Assembly (NCBI GenBank): GCA_001592805.2
Contig: CP051141.1
Coordinates: forward strand, 3,612,294-3,676,293
Origin: Peltaster fructicola
Taxonomy: Eukaryota; Ascomycota; Dothideomycetes
Length of the DNA stretch: 64,000 bases
Reading direction: 5' to 3'
The notes under the pieces were generated by a model. The model was not told the origin of the DNA. It saw nothing but the letters and a program-made list of their open reading frames with translations, and did not search any database. Positions 34,838 to 47,074 of the stretch are shown piece by piece; the stretch's first letter is position 1; every line of letters starts with the position of its first letter. A program made the translations under genes and the position numbers.

Positions 34838-36226
34838 ATGGCTCCATCATATCTCGAATTCTTCTTTCTTGCGACTGCAGCATTTGCTACCGCCGACAAT
34901 GTCTCTCCTGTCGTGCCAAACAACGCACAGATTGGTCTTCTACACTTTCCAGTGAGTGGACCGTCAGGAGGGATGATCGGCCTGACAGGATACAGGTGAC
35001 TTGCCAGCTTGCTGGTGTATTGACCAACACCTTCGAGACAATCTTCACAGCCACTGCTCCAGTCTTTGCTGGTCAGGGTCAGGATATCTACTACACTGAT
35101 GTCGTGGGCAACATCATCATACCTCAGTACATCACCTCTCTCGCACCAACTGTTGGAGCCACTCAAGCACAGGCTAAGGTCACTGCCAACTTGAATCTGC
35201 AGAACGCATTCCCGCCTGTCTTGACTGCATACCAAGACACCATCTACAACATTTCCATCAACAGCAATGGACCAGCCAACATTCGTATTCCTCCAGGAAG
35301 TGGCACTCTTCCAGATCTTGGCCCTGTCAAGATGGTGGCTGCCAACACTGCTCACAGAATCTTCTTGGGCAACGTTGAGGTTGACGTGACTCTTCAGGAT
35401 AGCACCGGCAAGACTGTCCTTGGCCCAGTGGCGGTGGTAGGTATTCTTGGACGTCATAAGAACAAGCTGACTCTCTAGATTTGTGGTCAGCAGGACATCA
35501 ACTTCGTTATTGGCTCTGTAGCCGTCAACAGCACACAGAACCTGCCACCACAGGCACCAAAGAATGGTTTCGTACCAACATTCCCAACTACTCCAGAGCT
35601 GTATGAGTCTGGTGCCTTCCGGTTCCCATATCAATGCGACTTTGGTCCTCTTGGGCCACAGACTGTTGATCTTACCATTCAGGGAACCATTGGTACGTAC
35701 TACCGTCCAGGAGCCAAGTTCTCCCTCACCAGTTCGAACTCTTTCCTGCGCATTCCTCAGCAGCTTGTAACTCTTGCCAAGCAAGCCTATCCAACTGTGC
35801 AGACCTTTGACACAACTGTGTCGAAGTTTGAGATCACCTTTGACAATGCTACACCGGCACGCTTCAACGTCGCATCGACACCACTCAACTCAAACATCGA
35901 TGTCACTGGTAGTGATAACCTAGTGATCCCAATTCCGAAGAATGGCAACCTTGTCGTTGGTCCTATCACTGCTGGACAGAATGGACAGGTCATTGCTGTT
36001 GGTGTTGGAAACGCTACCGCTACTGCTGTTCTTCGTGACGCTTCTGGTGCATCTCTGCTTGAGCTTCCAATCACTTGCAACCCTCCTTCACCGTTGGAGC
36101 TTATTGGGTACGTTTGAGGTGCTGTTATGGATGTTGCTGACAAGCTATAGTGTACCAATCTCGAATGCTCAGCTTACGAACAAGGCTCTTGGTGTGATGC
36201 AGCAGTCATTTCCAGATCCGTCTTGA
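34838..36226 (+). CDS. Secreted two-repeat beta-rich protein of unknown function
   Basis: Four exons: 34838-34951, 34996-35436, 35479-36107 and 36151-36226, giving 419 residues. A clear signal peptide (MAPSYLEFFFLATAAFATA) opens it. The mature part holds two similar modules of about 150 residues. Each starts with a cysteine strand (PVTCQLAG and PYQCDFGP) and ends with a second cysteine (VICGQQ and ITCNPP). Module 2 includes LVIPIPKNGNLVVGP and module 1 ANIRIPPGSGTLPDLGP. The pattern suggests Ig-like beta sandwiches with one disulfide each, similar to surface modules of actinobacteria and fungi; that is inference. Four N-glycosylation sequons are present. No GPI site or membrane helix is seen. 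A 336-codon antisense frame is a shadow. Confidence 0.72.
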
Positions 36227-37436
36227 GGTGTGTATGTGGTTCGTCAAGGGATGCAGAGCTTGAGAGCTAAAGAGCATTGTCGGATGTGGTTCTACAGCGT
36301 CAGGACGGTGGCCAATGTATGCGCCGACTGTATGCAACATCTAGACCTGGAAGATTGTGTAAGAATGACATATGATTCGATCACTATGATGGCAGTATAC
36401 GCCGCAACGAGTAGATGTACTGAGCACATCGTATTCTGCTCAGATAGAACAGCCATGTTGGTGGTTGGCGGTCGTTACGCCGCTATTGATAAAATCTGGC
36501 TCTTCGTCGAGAAGCACTTCATATCAGGCGTACAGAAGCAGCTCATACCTCGTACTTACGTCTTCTGAAGCTCAGATCGTCAGAGCCCTTGCAGCTCAAT
36601 GGCTGGTTGCCATTGCCAAGGGAGTTGGCACACGCTCTCACTACTGGGATACAATGTCGGCTGAGCGAGTATACCTATGGCAACAGACGAGTGTCGCACT
36701 GTGCTGCAGATATGTTCCTCCTGGACGTATCGAGAGTTGATCCCCCGACGTATCTTCTTACCTTATAGCCTATGCATCTTGCGTTCTGCTTGTTCATAAC
36801 CTTCTCTTGCAGCAGGACCTGTTCGACGACCGGCTACTGACCAGCGAGCCACGGCCGCTGGCGGGAACACGATGCGGTGAAAGTGTACAGTGGTGGGTCG
36901 ATTTCTGCCGGTTCAACACTGCTCGTGGGTCCTTGTGGTTGTTTGGGGTGCACAAGACGCAAAGATCGCCGATGGTCTATTGCTGCTCATGATTAACTCT
37001 CGGCGGCTGTGGCAGGTAGTAGCTCGCACTCGGCCAATGCGACAATGATGGCAATGGTAGAGAGATACGCTACCACGATTGTTGTATGATGCAACGAGTG
37101 GAGTCGAAGATCTTGGTGATCTTCGTACCAAGCCAAGGTAGGAAAATACAATGACTTCCGAAAAGCCACTTCTCCTTCTATACACCACTACCAACACAGC
37201 GCCATGACGTTGGTAGCCATGATGATCGCTAGCAACATGCATAGTACATCTCGCGGACCTTCTTGGCTCCTACGGATCACTTCCACAAGCTTTCCCAGGA
37301 CCATAGCACGCTGAGCCTAATGTCCGTTTGCTAAGCCATGCAAAGCTGCTCCACCAGATTGACGAGGTCGCAGACCTTCACGGTCGAAAGAGATAAGTAC
37401 AGGTCTTCGGTCTTTCGTCGTCTGCTCATTAGCATC
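36227..37436. other. 1.2-kb intergenic region, no supported gene
   Basis: The frame at 36230-36568 (112 codons) directly follows the preceding gene and has no recognised family; it is more likely 3' flank. The rest carries the promoter of the GMC gene. Confidence 0.5.
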
Positions 37437-39314
37437 ATGCATTCTCCTCTCCTTACAGCTGTCTCACTTGCTGTGCTTGCCGAAGCAAGCGTGTTGAGCC
37501 AGTACTCAGCTCATGGTCGACTGACTGGCAGCTCTTTTGCCATCTCAGGCACCGATGCCACCTACGACTATGTGATAGTTGGTGGAGGATTGGCTGGTTC
37601 GGTTGTGGCAACCCGACTGGTGCAGCAGACGAATGCTACCGTTGCTGTCGTCGAAGCTGGCAGTTTCTACGAGCTAAGCAATAGCAATCGAAGTCAGATA
37701 CCTTACTGGTCATACCAAGGAGTCGGTCCAGATTTGACAGACGTGCAGCCACTCGTCGATTGGGGATTGTTCACTGAGCCACAGGTGAATGGCAAGAGGA
37801 TACACTATGCACAAGGCAGAAACCTAGGTGGTAGCAGTGGACGCAACCAGATGATGTATCATCGTCCAACGATTGGCTCATATCAAGCATGGGCCGATCA
37901 CGTTGGTGACGACAGCTATACCTGGGACAGCATGAAGAAGTACCTGCAGCGCAGCATGCACTTCAGCAGGAATGAAGCTAAGCGTCCATACAACGAGACA
38001 CCTATCGTTACGCCTGGCACGTACTCCAACGGTGGACCTCTTCAGGTCTCCTATCCTGGTTGGGTTTGGCCGATATCACAGTATGCTTTGAGGGCCTTTG
38101 CTTCAATCGGGATGGGTCTTCTCAACAACTTCGCCGATGGTGTCCTCAATGGTTATGGATGGTGGCAATGGACAATTAATCCTCATACTGGGCTGAGAAG
38201 TTCTTCAGAGAGCACTTTTCTGGAACAGGCCTTTCAGAAAGAGACGTTGACGACGTATATTAACTCGCATGTCAACAACATTCTCTTCTTGAATGGGACA
38301 GCAGTGGGAGTGAACGTTACGAACTACGGACAGCGACCATTCACGCTCACCGCCAGGAAGGAAGTCATCATCTCTGCCGGTGCTTACCATTCACCACAGT
38401 TGTTAATGGTCAGTGGCATTGGTCCTAGAGCAACCTTAGAGAAGTACAACATATCGATCGTTTCTGATCTTCCCGGAGTTGGTCAGAACATGTGGGATTC
38501 CTGCAATGTTGGTGGACCGATCTATGAGGTGTCTCTCCCTGGCTATACTGCTTGGCAAGAGCCTGACATGATGCATCAGGCTGTTCAGTCGTTGCTCACG
38601 AACGGCAGTGGACCGCTATCAGGTACAGCGATTGACATTGGTGCTTGGGAGAAGATTCCGTCAAGAGAAGCCTTTACTGCTGATGCGATCAAGGCGCTTG
38701 CGACCTTTCCTGCAGATTGGCCAGAGGTCGAGTATAGTTTCTCGACTTCGTCGAAGACACTTGAGTCGTCGAGTGCAAAAACGCAGTACGCTTCTATCGG
38801 CTGTGTCCTGGTTGCAGCTTTGAGTCGAGGAAACATGACTATCAGTTCAGCAAGCAACTTTGATCCACCAGTCATCAGTCCAAACTGGTTGATGAACGAT
38901 ACTGACCAGCAAGTAGCAGTACAAGCGTACAAGCGAGCTCGACAAGCGTGGCAAGCTGTTCCTGTCCGAGTTGGAGAGGAAGTGTTTCCTGGGACGAATG
39001 TCACTACAGACGCACAGCTTCTGAGTGCTATAATGGGCAACATTACTCCGATTCATCATGCGTCTGCTTCTTGTGAGTAGTGTAACCTTGGTATGATCTA
39101 GCTGACGACTACAGGCGCAATGGGCAGGGCAGGTGATCCTCAGGCTGTGGTTGACTCGAGGGCGAGAGTCTTTGGAGTGCAGAACCTTCGAGTGATTGAC
39201 TCTTCGAGTTTGCCTTTCACGCCGCCAGGGCACACTCAGGGAGTGACCTACGCTCATGCGGAGAAGCTCGTCGACGATGTCTTGCAGGACTATTGGAGAG
39301 AATGTAAGCAGTGA
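37437..39314 (+). CDS. Secreted GMC oxidoreductase (FAD-dependent)
   Basis: Two exons, 37437-39072 and 39115-39314 (42-nt intron), give 611 residues. A signal peptide (MHSPLLTAVSLAVLAEASV) precedes the FAD-binding Rossmann motif DYVIVGGGLAGSVVATRL at about 44-61. GMC signature 1 is QGRNLGGSSGRNQMMYHRP and signature 2 is ISAGAYHSPQLLMVSGIG. The intron splits the conserved HHASAS-CAMGR stretch. The catalytic His/His-Asn pair corresponds to HH near the end of exon 1 and PPGHTQG in exon 2. Family members oxidise alcohols or sugars such as glucose and aryl alcohols and make hydrogen peroxide outside the cell. Ten or so N-glycosylation sequons fit secretion. Substrate unknown. Confidence 0.9.
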
Positions 39315-41060
39315 GCATGAGCATGGTCTTCCAGATGCCATTGCGTCGTCCTCTGTCGTACTGCTCCATGCCGAGAAATGATCATCTCTCGTTCGTGGCC
39401 ATCAGTGCCACAGGACGAATGATGTTGGCAGTCGAGACTGTGCTGTGGGTTGTTGGGTGCAGTGTAGCCCTCTGAAAGTATTCTTCTTCGGCAAAGCTTT
39501 GCTGTGTTCATCATCTGTGCGTGGCAGAGCACAGAGGATAGCCATAATGTGCCAGAGGTAAGCGATGGTGAGTTGCTTCCTCAAACTGCGTTGTCCACGT
39601 GCATGAGTACGGTCTCTGCTGTCATGGTGTATACTGCTCGTTAGTCGGTGGAGGTAGAGGATACGCCATGCGACAGCTTCCTGATTGATCACCATTGCCA
39701 TGTGCTTGCTTGACAGCGGACTATGTATTCGCTGCAGGTGACGCACAGGATCTGGTATACTGAAATTGCCTGCCGGCCAGTCGCTATGGTCTTACTCACG
39801 AGGCATTGAGCCGGGACCACTGTCTGAGCTTGAGCTGTGTTGCAGCCTCGTCAGAGTACCAGCACTGTCTGCTCAGGCCAAGTATAAGTATCGAGACTTC
39901 TGCTTGCTCTCTGTTGTCCTCTCGCTTGTCATATCCCACCAACACAACAGCAAACCGCGTAAGAAGAGTGTTGTCGCATGACTGGTAGTCGTCAAGTAGT
40001 GTTGTGTGGTGTGGCAACCAAGGATCGGCGACTGAAGCTCGTGCTACCTGGAGTGTGTTCTTTTTGGCCATGGCTGTTCAGCAGCTAGCCTTCCTCAGCT
40101 CTTCTGTATATGCCACAGACTTGTGTGTATTCCATGCTCTTGATACAGCCTCGCTGCTGGACACGCTGGTGCTATATAGCTGACCGTGACATCGCGGGGA
40201 TGGTTCTTTGCTGTCGTGTTTCGAGTGTAACTTCAAGCTTTGCAGCAGGATATCGATGGAGTGGACGGCAGAGAGATCGTCGTCGAGGAGGCTGTCAAGC
40301 AGGGTGCAGCACTATTGTCGAACTCCGAGTCGTCCGTGTTCTGCCATCTCGTACGTTTCGTGCTGTACAGCAGCCTGCTTGCGTACCGACCATGGGTGCA
40401 GAGTATCATGCCAAAAGTGCTTGATTGATCGACGTTGGCTGCCGCGAGTGCTGTGAAAGTGGTGAAGTGACAAAAGTCCTGGCACTCCCGCGGCATTCTT
40501 TGTCTGCTCTTTGCTCTTCCTCTATCCCGATAACCACAACTGAGCGGTGTACAACACGTCCACAGCCGGTGTAGCCATCATGAATGAGGCTGTTGGCCTT
40601 CTCATGCTGTCACAAGACGATCATCGAAGGTAGGTCGATCAAGCTAACAATGATCAGCACACCTCTTGCATGGCCTCAATGATCACTGCACCTGGCCTGT
40701 CCTATCCACGCAACAGCGACAAGAGCAGTCTTACTCACAAGATGACCTTGTCTCCACCATGCTCAAGCAATCATCGCAGGCCCGGAAGGCGAGAAGATAC
40801 TTGCTACGTGACAACGCACGCAAACGAGACGTACCTTGTGCATAGTCCAGCGGTCACCCTTTGTAGAAGGCCGATCTCAAGGTTGCATTTGATTACAGCG
40901 CATATGGACCAATAGAGATCGAGTCTCATCGACACCGCAGGTCTTCGTCCTGAACCCTGGCGACGATTTGTGAGTCATGGACAAGCTGTTGGCTATAAAG
41001 CTACGCCGTGCCGCAACATGCTTCTTGCCCACAATTACAATCCTCCTGCACTACTCCAGC
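39315..41060. other. 1.7-kb intergenic region, no supported gene
   Basis: Only short, mutually overlapping frames. No repeat or RNA gene was recognised. Confidence 0.5.
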
Positions 41061-42335
41061 ATGCCTGTCACAATCCACGACGGGAACGTCACGCCTGGAC
41101 CGGTGCCAGGTCTTGTTTTCACCAAAGAGAAGCACAAGATCTTACGAGAGGCTTGTCGGGCAGAGAGAAACAATTGCAAAGAGCTGATACAGTCATCATT
41201 CGACAAAGGACTGGAGCACGAGATCCTTCCTGTTTCGAACGGCCTTGTCTATACTCTGCGGTGGGCTTACAGCAACCACAACCATGTCGTTCTTCGGCCT
41301 GATGACTTCTGGAACGCCATCGTCACACAATTCAGCTTCTATGTGAATGCGCATGCAGAGGAACTCAGAGGACAATTCGTCGCCCACGAGGGTAAGAAAG
41401 AGCTAGTCGTGAACTACGAAGGATCAACTCGGTATACTGTAGACTGGACAGACTTCACGATGAGGATCACACATCTCCTACAGGAAAACATTCTCGATGC
41501 TGAGCTGCGGGAATGGGTCTTGCCTGCCTTCTCAACGACCACGTCTAATGATGTTGCTGTGGCGTCGGTGGTTATGATGGCATCCATGCAAAAGTACTTC
41601 GAATACACCGGCCATATGACTTGTGGATTGCCGTCGATCACACTTCTTGGAGAGAAGAGTGACTATGAGCTCATCTATCGACGTATTGAAAAGTTGAGCA
41701 CATGGGGAGCTGAGCCTACAAAGTTTCGGAATCTCTTACGGCCTGTTTTCAAGCGATTGATCGAGAGTTTCGACGACCCGACTTCAGATGCTACAATACA
41801 CTTCTGGTCACGAGTCTTCAAGCTCCACGCGTATTGGAGTGACTCGCCTGAGTACTCAGGATGGATTACAGCTTTCTGCTTCTGGGACGAAGATGGCAAG
41901 TGTCTATACTGGGAGCCTGCTAAACATCCAACTTCGGAAACATCAGAGGGGCCTGTCAATGATCCAACTTCAGAAGAACCAGAGGATGAGGCTAAGCCCA
42001 GAGCTTTGTATTTAGATGGTGTACGGTACCACAAGATCGACAGCGACGATGTCCCTTCTGCTGTATGCAGTGTTCCTGTCAAGATCATTGACAATGGCCC
42101 AACATACCAGGCAATGATGGTCGCAGGTTCGGTGGGTATAGCCTGTACGAGTAGTGGACAGACTGTGGTTGACGAGAGTTGGGTGAATGGAAAGAAAGAG
42201 AAGCGGTCACTGGTCGGACTGGATACAATGCAGCCGCAAACTGGGTGGTTCCTGTTCGAGAGAGAACAGGGTGCTAGTCGAGTGCAACGCAAGGCTGGTG
42301 AGTATGATTCCGATGATTCGGGAGAAGTTTCCTAG
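41061..42335 (+). CDS. DUF4419 domain protein
   Basis: A 424-residue protein from MPVTIHDGNVTPGPVPGLVF; an in-frame ATG at 40977 would add 28 residues that look like 5' flank. The sequence fits the DUF4419 family found in many fungi and protists: RPDDFWNAIVTQFSFYVNAH, then HEGKKELVV, GLPSITLLGEKSDYE, and a later FWSRVFKLH with SGWITAFCFW. A low-complexity Pro/Glu/Ser insert (about 320-345) lies before YLDGVRYHKID. The family has no known biochemical role. There are no introns, signal peptide or membrane segment. The acidic C terminus (YDSDDSGEVS) is a possible phosphorylation site by inference. Confidence 0.85.
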   Translation: MPVTIHDGNVTPGPVPGLVFTKEKHKILREACRAERNNCKELIQSSFDKGLEHEILPVSNGLVYTLRWAYSNHNHVVLRPDDFWNAIVTQFSFYVNAHAEELRGQFVAHEGKKELVVNYEGSTRYTVDWTDFTMRITHLLQENILDAELREWVLPAFSTTTSNDVAVASVVMMASMQKYFEYTGHMTCGLPSITLLGEKSDYELIYRRIEKLSTWGAEPTKFRNLLRPVFKRLIESFDDPTSDATIHFWSRVFKLHAYWSDSPEYSGWITAFCFWDEDGKCLYWEPAKHPTSETSEGPVNDPTSEEPEDEAKPRALYLDGVRYHKIDSDDVPSAVCSVPVKIIDNGPTYQAMMVAGSVGIACTSSGQTVVDESWVNGKKEKRSLVGLDTMQPQTGWFLFEREQGASRVQRKAGEYDSDDSGEVS

Positions 42336-43507
42336 CAACACCCATACTGAAAAGTTGCTGTCCTCTTCCACTTGACGTAGCATTGTCTATAGTCATGGCG
42401 CATCCTGTCTGCAGCACAAGGTCTTATCTGTTGGGCGTTATTCGATGCTCGTCTTGGCCCATGATATGCTTCGTCACAAGCCGAGTGTCTAGACGAGCAG
42501 CAGGCAGCTGAAAGTCCGTTCGCTGGACCGCCAGTCAAGATGTGTATTGCTGTGATGTTCCCGGACGGCGATTGTGCTTGTTTCCACGGACGCAGCTGCA
42601 ACGGAGTAGGTGCTAGACATGAATCAGTCGGTCATGGTAGGATCAGTGTACTGAAGCAGAGTGTGATCGATGGAGCTCCTCGGGCAGTCCATAGCCGCAT
42701 CTAGCAATCGAGCGGCATGTGGTCGATCATCTAGAGGAAGTCTCTGATATCGAGCCTCCACGAAGTTGTGAATGATCTCAGTGGACCAAGTGCTACGTCT
42801 TAGTCTGTCTGCCCAGGATATGATGAGTGCCAGGTGTGTAGGGAGTGGTTATCGCATCAATGTGATGCACTCCTGCACGATGGCACTGCCATCTGTCGTC
42901 AAAGTAGTCTCAGTGAACATGTTAGGATGTGTGTGTCCTGCTGTGACCAGTCTCATAGTGTATGATAGTATGGTGGGTTGTTGGAGCATTCGGTCTCGAT
43001 GTCGTTGAACGACAGGAGGGCACAGATGTGCTATGGCGCCTGTCTGAGTAGGCTCGCCTACATTTGAGCTGGTGGTCGTCAAGACGATCAAGTGAGCTTT
43101 TACGATGGCGATTATCATAGAGCAGCCTCCCAAATAGCGATTGATAGATTATCGCTGAAAAGTAAGCATAGGCGTATCAGTAAACCTGCTCATATGGCTG
43201 CTGAGTGTGATGCAGGAGGCTTGCCAGTGCTCATTCTGAACAGAGTGTATCCTTTGTGAAGCTTATAGAGGTCTATCGCCATGTCAGTAACAGCGATGTG
43301 AGTCGTAGAGCGATGAAGTAGGCAAGAAGCGTGGCAAACCAGAATGATCGTGAGACGAGGGAGATGAGGTGTAAAGATCCATTGTTGTGGCATGGAGACC
43401 ATGTGTATCTCTCTACAGCACCAGGAGCTGCGCAGCTCGCAGCATTGCGATATCGACAATTGATGACCCTAGTATGTCTCGACTCCTCAGATCTCTCTTC
43501 TCAAGAC
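42336..43507. other. 1.2-kb intergenic region, no supported gene
   Basis: Short frames only, no family resemblance; the flanking genes converge here. Confidence 0.5.
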
Positions 43508-44986
43508 TCATACACCCTTGTACGATCTTCCTGGTGAAGTATAGTTGTTGTAGCCAGTGGTCCAGTTGAGGATACCCATATTCTGGTAATTGGTACAGGA
43601 GATCCACGAGACGAGCGTTCGATTGTCATTGAGACCGTAGTAGTCCCAGTGCACTTGCATGAAGTCTATGAACTCGAGAGTACCATTGTGAGGCACACTC
43701 GTGCAGTTGTTGTCAAGTGGTAGCACTGCAAGAGTCACTGGATCTGTGTATGGGCCGGTGATAGCACCGGTTTTAGAGTACTGAACGTGCAGCTCGAAGT
43801 CGATAGGTGCTGCTTGATAGGTGAGGACCTAGGATGTTAGCTGGTTCATAGTCCTACGAACTAACGCACATATGTCTGGAATCGATCGACCCAACGAATA
43901 TCAGAGCCCCAGGTTCCAGGTGAGGCTAAAGCATTTGCGGTGAAGTTGTATACATTGCCGTAGGTGTCGTTGTTGCGCCGCAGGGGTGTATTCTGCCATC
44001 CAGCCTGTCCATGCCAGAAGCTGTATGTACTGGTGTCCGTCCTTGTTGCCCATGGTGCGCGAGCCTAGTATGTCAGCGTGATTGACAGTCTTTCGTCCCG
44101 ACATACAACTTTCCAGCCTGTAGAGTCACCCTAGTACATTAGTGATAGTCAAGTGATGAGGAGAGCACATACTGCCCATAGGTAGAAGTGTGTGTTGGCC
44201 TCACTTCCACGACCAGAAGTCAACATTGCACTGCCGTAGTCGGTGATGTTCTGATGTTGTCAGTGAGACGAACCTGAAGACCAGTGTAGACCTCACCTTT
44301 GTGACATCGAACAGAACCGGCACAGTTCGCTGCACTGGAACCTGCTTACCAAGAGCGTTCAGATAGTTTGCGTCGACATAGAAGTTCATTTCGAACATAG
44401 TCGTGAAGACGTATTTGGTCTCGTTGGCATAGACTGGCCAAACATTCAGTAGACCAGTACTATTGCCTGGTATAGGAATAGCAGCTGTATGAGGTGCAGG
44501 AGCAAAACCGCCGGCACCTTTGATGCCGTATGGTGGATCGGTGACATTGTTCCAAGGTACAAGGCCTGGTTGTCAGCTCAGAAGTGCTGTGCAATGGCTT
44601 ACCTTCGCCGCCTTGTCCACGATAGAAGAAGTCTTCAGTACTGTTGCCGTTAGCAAGAGAATCTTTACTGGGTTGACATACTAGTTGGCGATGATGTTGA
44701 GCTTCGTTGGGTCACTGTAGTCGATGCCGGCGTAGGCAGTATGGACTGGGAAGGAACAGGTATCGTTCAGCTCAAGGTTGTCGAAGTGAGCTTGTTTACA
44801 CTTTGATCCGTCGGAGATAGAGAATATGCTGAGGTTGTACTGAGAGACGAAGCCCCCAGCACCTCCATCAGAGATGAACCCACCGAAAGCGCTGTCGGTA
44901 GCGTGCTGGAGGACCGTGAGGTTAGCTTTGGGAGCGATGATTGCCTGAGTAGCAGCAAGTGCTGCAAATGAGAGGATGAGAGCCAT
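43508..44986 (-). CDS. Secreted, heavily N-glycosylated protein of unknown family, seven exons
   Basis: Minus-strand exons: 44986-44682, 44640-44603, 44565-44297, 44250-44173, 44130-44107, 44064-43870 and 43828-43508, giving 409 residues. All introns are 37-47 nt with GT-AG borders and keep frame throughout, which supports the model. A signal peptide (MALILSFAALAATQAIIAPK) precedes a mature chain with 15 N-X-S/T sequons, many aromatic residues and few cysteines (SKCKQAH, NDTCSF, NNCTSV, WISCTN). Exon 5 is only 24 nt (GDSTGWKV). No GPI signal or membrane helix is seen at the C terminus (YTSPGRSYKGV). I do not recognise the family; an extracellular beta-rich or carbohydrate-active role is possible but not shown. 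Confidence 0.72.
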
Positions 44987-47074
44987 GCTTGCAGTGAATG
45001 GTCATCGTGTAGGCGTCTTATGTAGCTGGAGTAAGTTCAGATATGTGGCTGAAGAAAGCCATCTCGGAGCCCGTCGGTCAGCACATCAAGCGCTAGTGTA
45101 GTCCAAAGCATATCTCAGCCCTCTGAGCACAGCCACTTAAGGAGCTCGGCGATAATTGTCAGGCAGAATAGGAGTGTTGGTCCATCTTCTTAGTGCTGTG
45201 GAATGCGAATAGTGTGTCCTTTGTTCGGATGATCGGCGCCTGCAGTGGACGCAGTAAGAACATATCCAGGCTAGTGTAGTCGGATTGCGTTCGCATTGTC
45301 ACCTGCCGAGTCTCCGACCGTCCGTATGGTCTAGCGAGGATGATGGAGCCGTGCTGAGGATGTCTATGCCGCTCAGCAACCATCCGCATGAGTGTGTGGC
45401 TCGTAGTGAGGAATGCAACGACCGAAGAGTCTTGCCGGAGACGCTGTGGCGTCCGCAGTCTCATAAGTTGAGCTTGCAACTCCGCTCGTATTGCTGCTAT
45501 CGAACCAGGTATTCCAATCCATGCTGTCCGTACGTGCTCTCAGAACCTTGTGCTTGAGGCGGAGCGTCTGTTCAGCCATCGACATGTGCTTAGAAGTGGA
45601 TCTTTCGCAGTGCTTGATGCCGTGCATGAAGGGTCAGGAGAACGCAACGAGCAGGCGGCTGCAGTGCGTGCAAGACCAGTAGAAACCTCTTCACGACTCG
45701 AATGATGCTGTTCGACATAGGCGCCATGTACATGCGATCAGCCTAAGAACGAGAGGTTAGTGCAATGGACCTCGTAGCGTGATGAATGTCTCATCCATAA
45801 AGAGCTGCTAGTGGCCTGAGTGACACTCGTCTTTCTGATGAGTGGACAGCAGAGCTGCTTTGATGCAACGTCCGATGAGCCAGAACTCTCATCTCCTAGT
45901 CATCACATATCCAAACCTGCTGAGGAAGTGCTAGCTGCATACTACAAGCCTCTCGGTGGTAGTGGAGAGCGATCGAGTGTTCGACAGTAACGATTGATGT
46001 GATGGGGCTTCGGCCAGCTATTGTGTTTGGACTCTGTTGTCGCATGTTCGCATCGTTCCTCATCATATTCTTACCTCATTGTCTCCTCGCTATATGGATC
46101 GATCGATCGATATCTCTCGCTACTTGGCTGCGATCACAAGCTGTCTCACCATGGTATACGTGCTCTTGCCCAGGGTTACTGTGGAAGCAGATAGCTCGCA
46201 AACAGCACTGAAATGCTGACGGCTGGAGATGACTATGTGGCAATCGCTTGGAGTGCGGCATGATGCTTAGTAGTGAGCAAAGCGCATAGGCTTTCACTGT
46301 CGTTGAGTGCGATGTCCTTGTGCCTGTGTGTGTACTCCCACCTCGTTGTTCCACATGACATGTCACCATGCCTCATTACCACTCTTGTATGTCTTCGAGC
46401 TGTGCTCTGACGCCATCAACCGCATCGCCTGTTAGGCTATATAGTGCTTATTAACACTGGTGTTTGTTGACAGACGAGGTGAGGATGAAGGACGCAGCTT
46501 TGGCGGTCATCATTGCGACGAGGCGGCGTTCAAGCGTGATCGCTTGGTGCACAGGCGCACACAAGCTGGGGCAGTGCGTAGAGTCGATCGACAAGATAAA
46601 CCATGTCGATACGATGAGAGCGAGGGAATAAAGAGCTGTCGTGGTCTGTGGTTGTAGAAGCCAAGGTTGTGGTCGTGGATGCTGACTGAAAGTTCGGCGC
46701 TCTCGGGGGTGTTGTAGTTCTATCCGCCGTCCTCACCTGACTTCACCTCTGCATCCTTCCTCTTCAGCACTTCACAATGCCGGCCACGTCGCAAGCTACT
46801 GTCAGTATGATGAGCATGCTGGTGAGCGATACGATCATCCAGCGATTGCTTGGGCACACTCGGCGATCATTCAGTCTGTCACGACGTGATGCCTATGATG
46901 GTTGTCTTTGACCTCGGCGGCTAGAGCTGACAACCTTGCATGCAGCTGCGCCGCAAGTGTGTTCAAGTCCTTCATTACGCCTTCGCGTTGAGGTCGTCTT
47001 ACTTCGCACATCAATGTCTCAGTCCCTGATTTCGTCTTGGCTGTAAAGGACTGCTCTCGACATCTGAGTTCAAC
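44987..47074. other. 2.1-kb intergenic region, no supported gene
   Basis: Short frames with no family match. A short GATC-type run occurs at about 46096-46110. Confidence 0.5.

Noticed and set aside
34774-35784. 336-codon open frame on the minus strand
   Set aside because: It is antisense to the spliced secreted-protein gene, whose exons have a signal peptide, phase-consistent introns and repeat structure; the antisense frame has none.
17233-39314. Secondary-metabolite gene cluster (methyltransferase, hydrolases, GMC oxidoreductase, transporter)
   Set aside because: No polyketide synthase, peptide synthetase, terpene cyclase or pathway regulator is present, and the candidates are separated by kilobases of unrelated genes.
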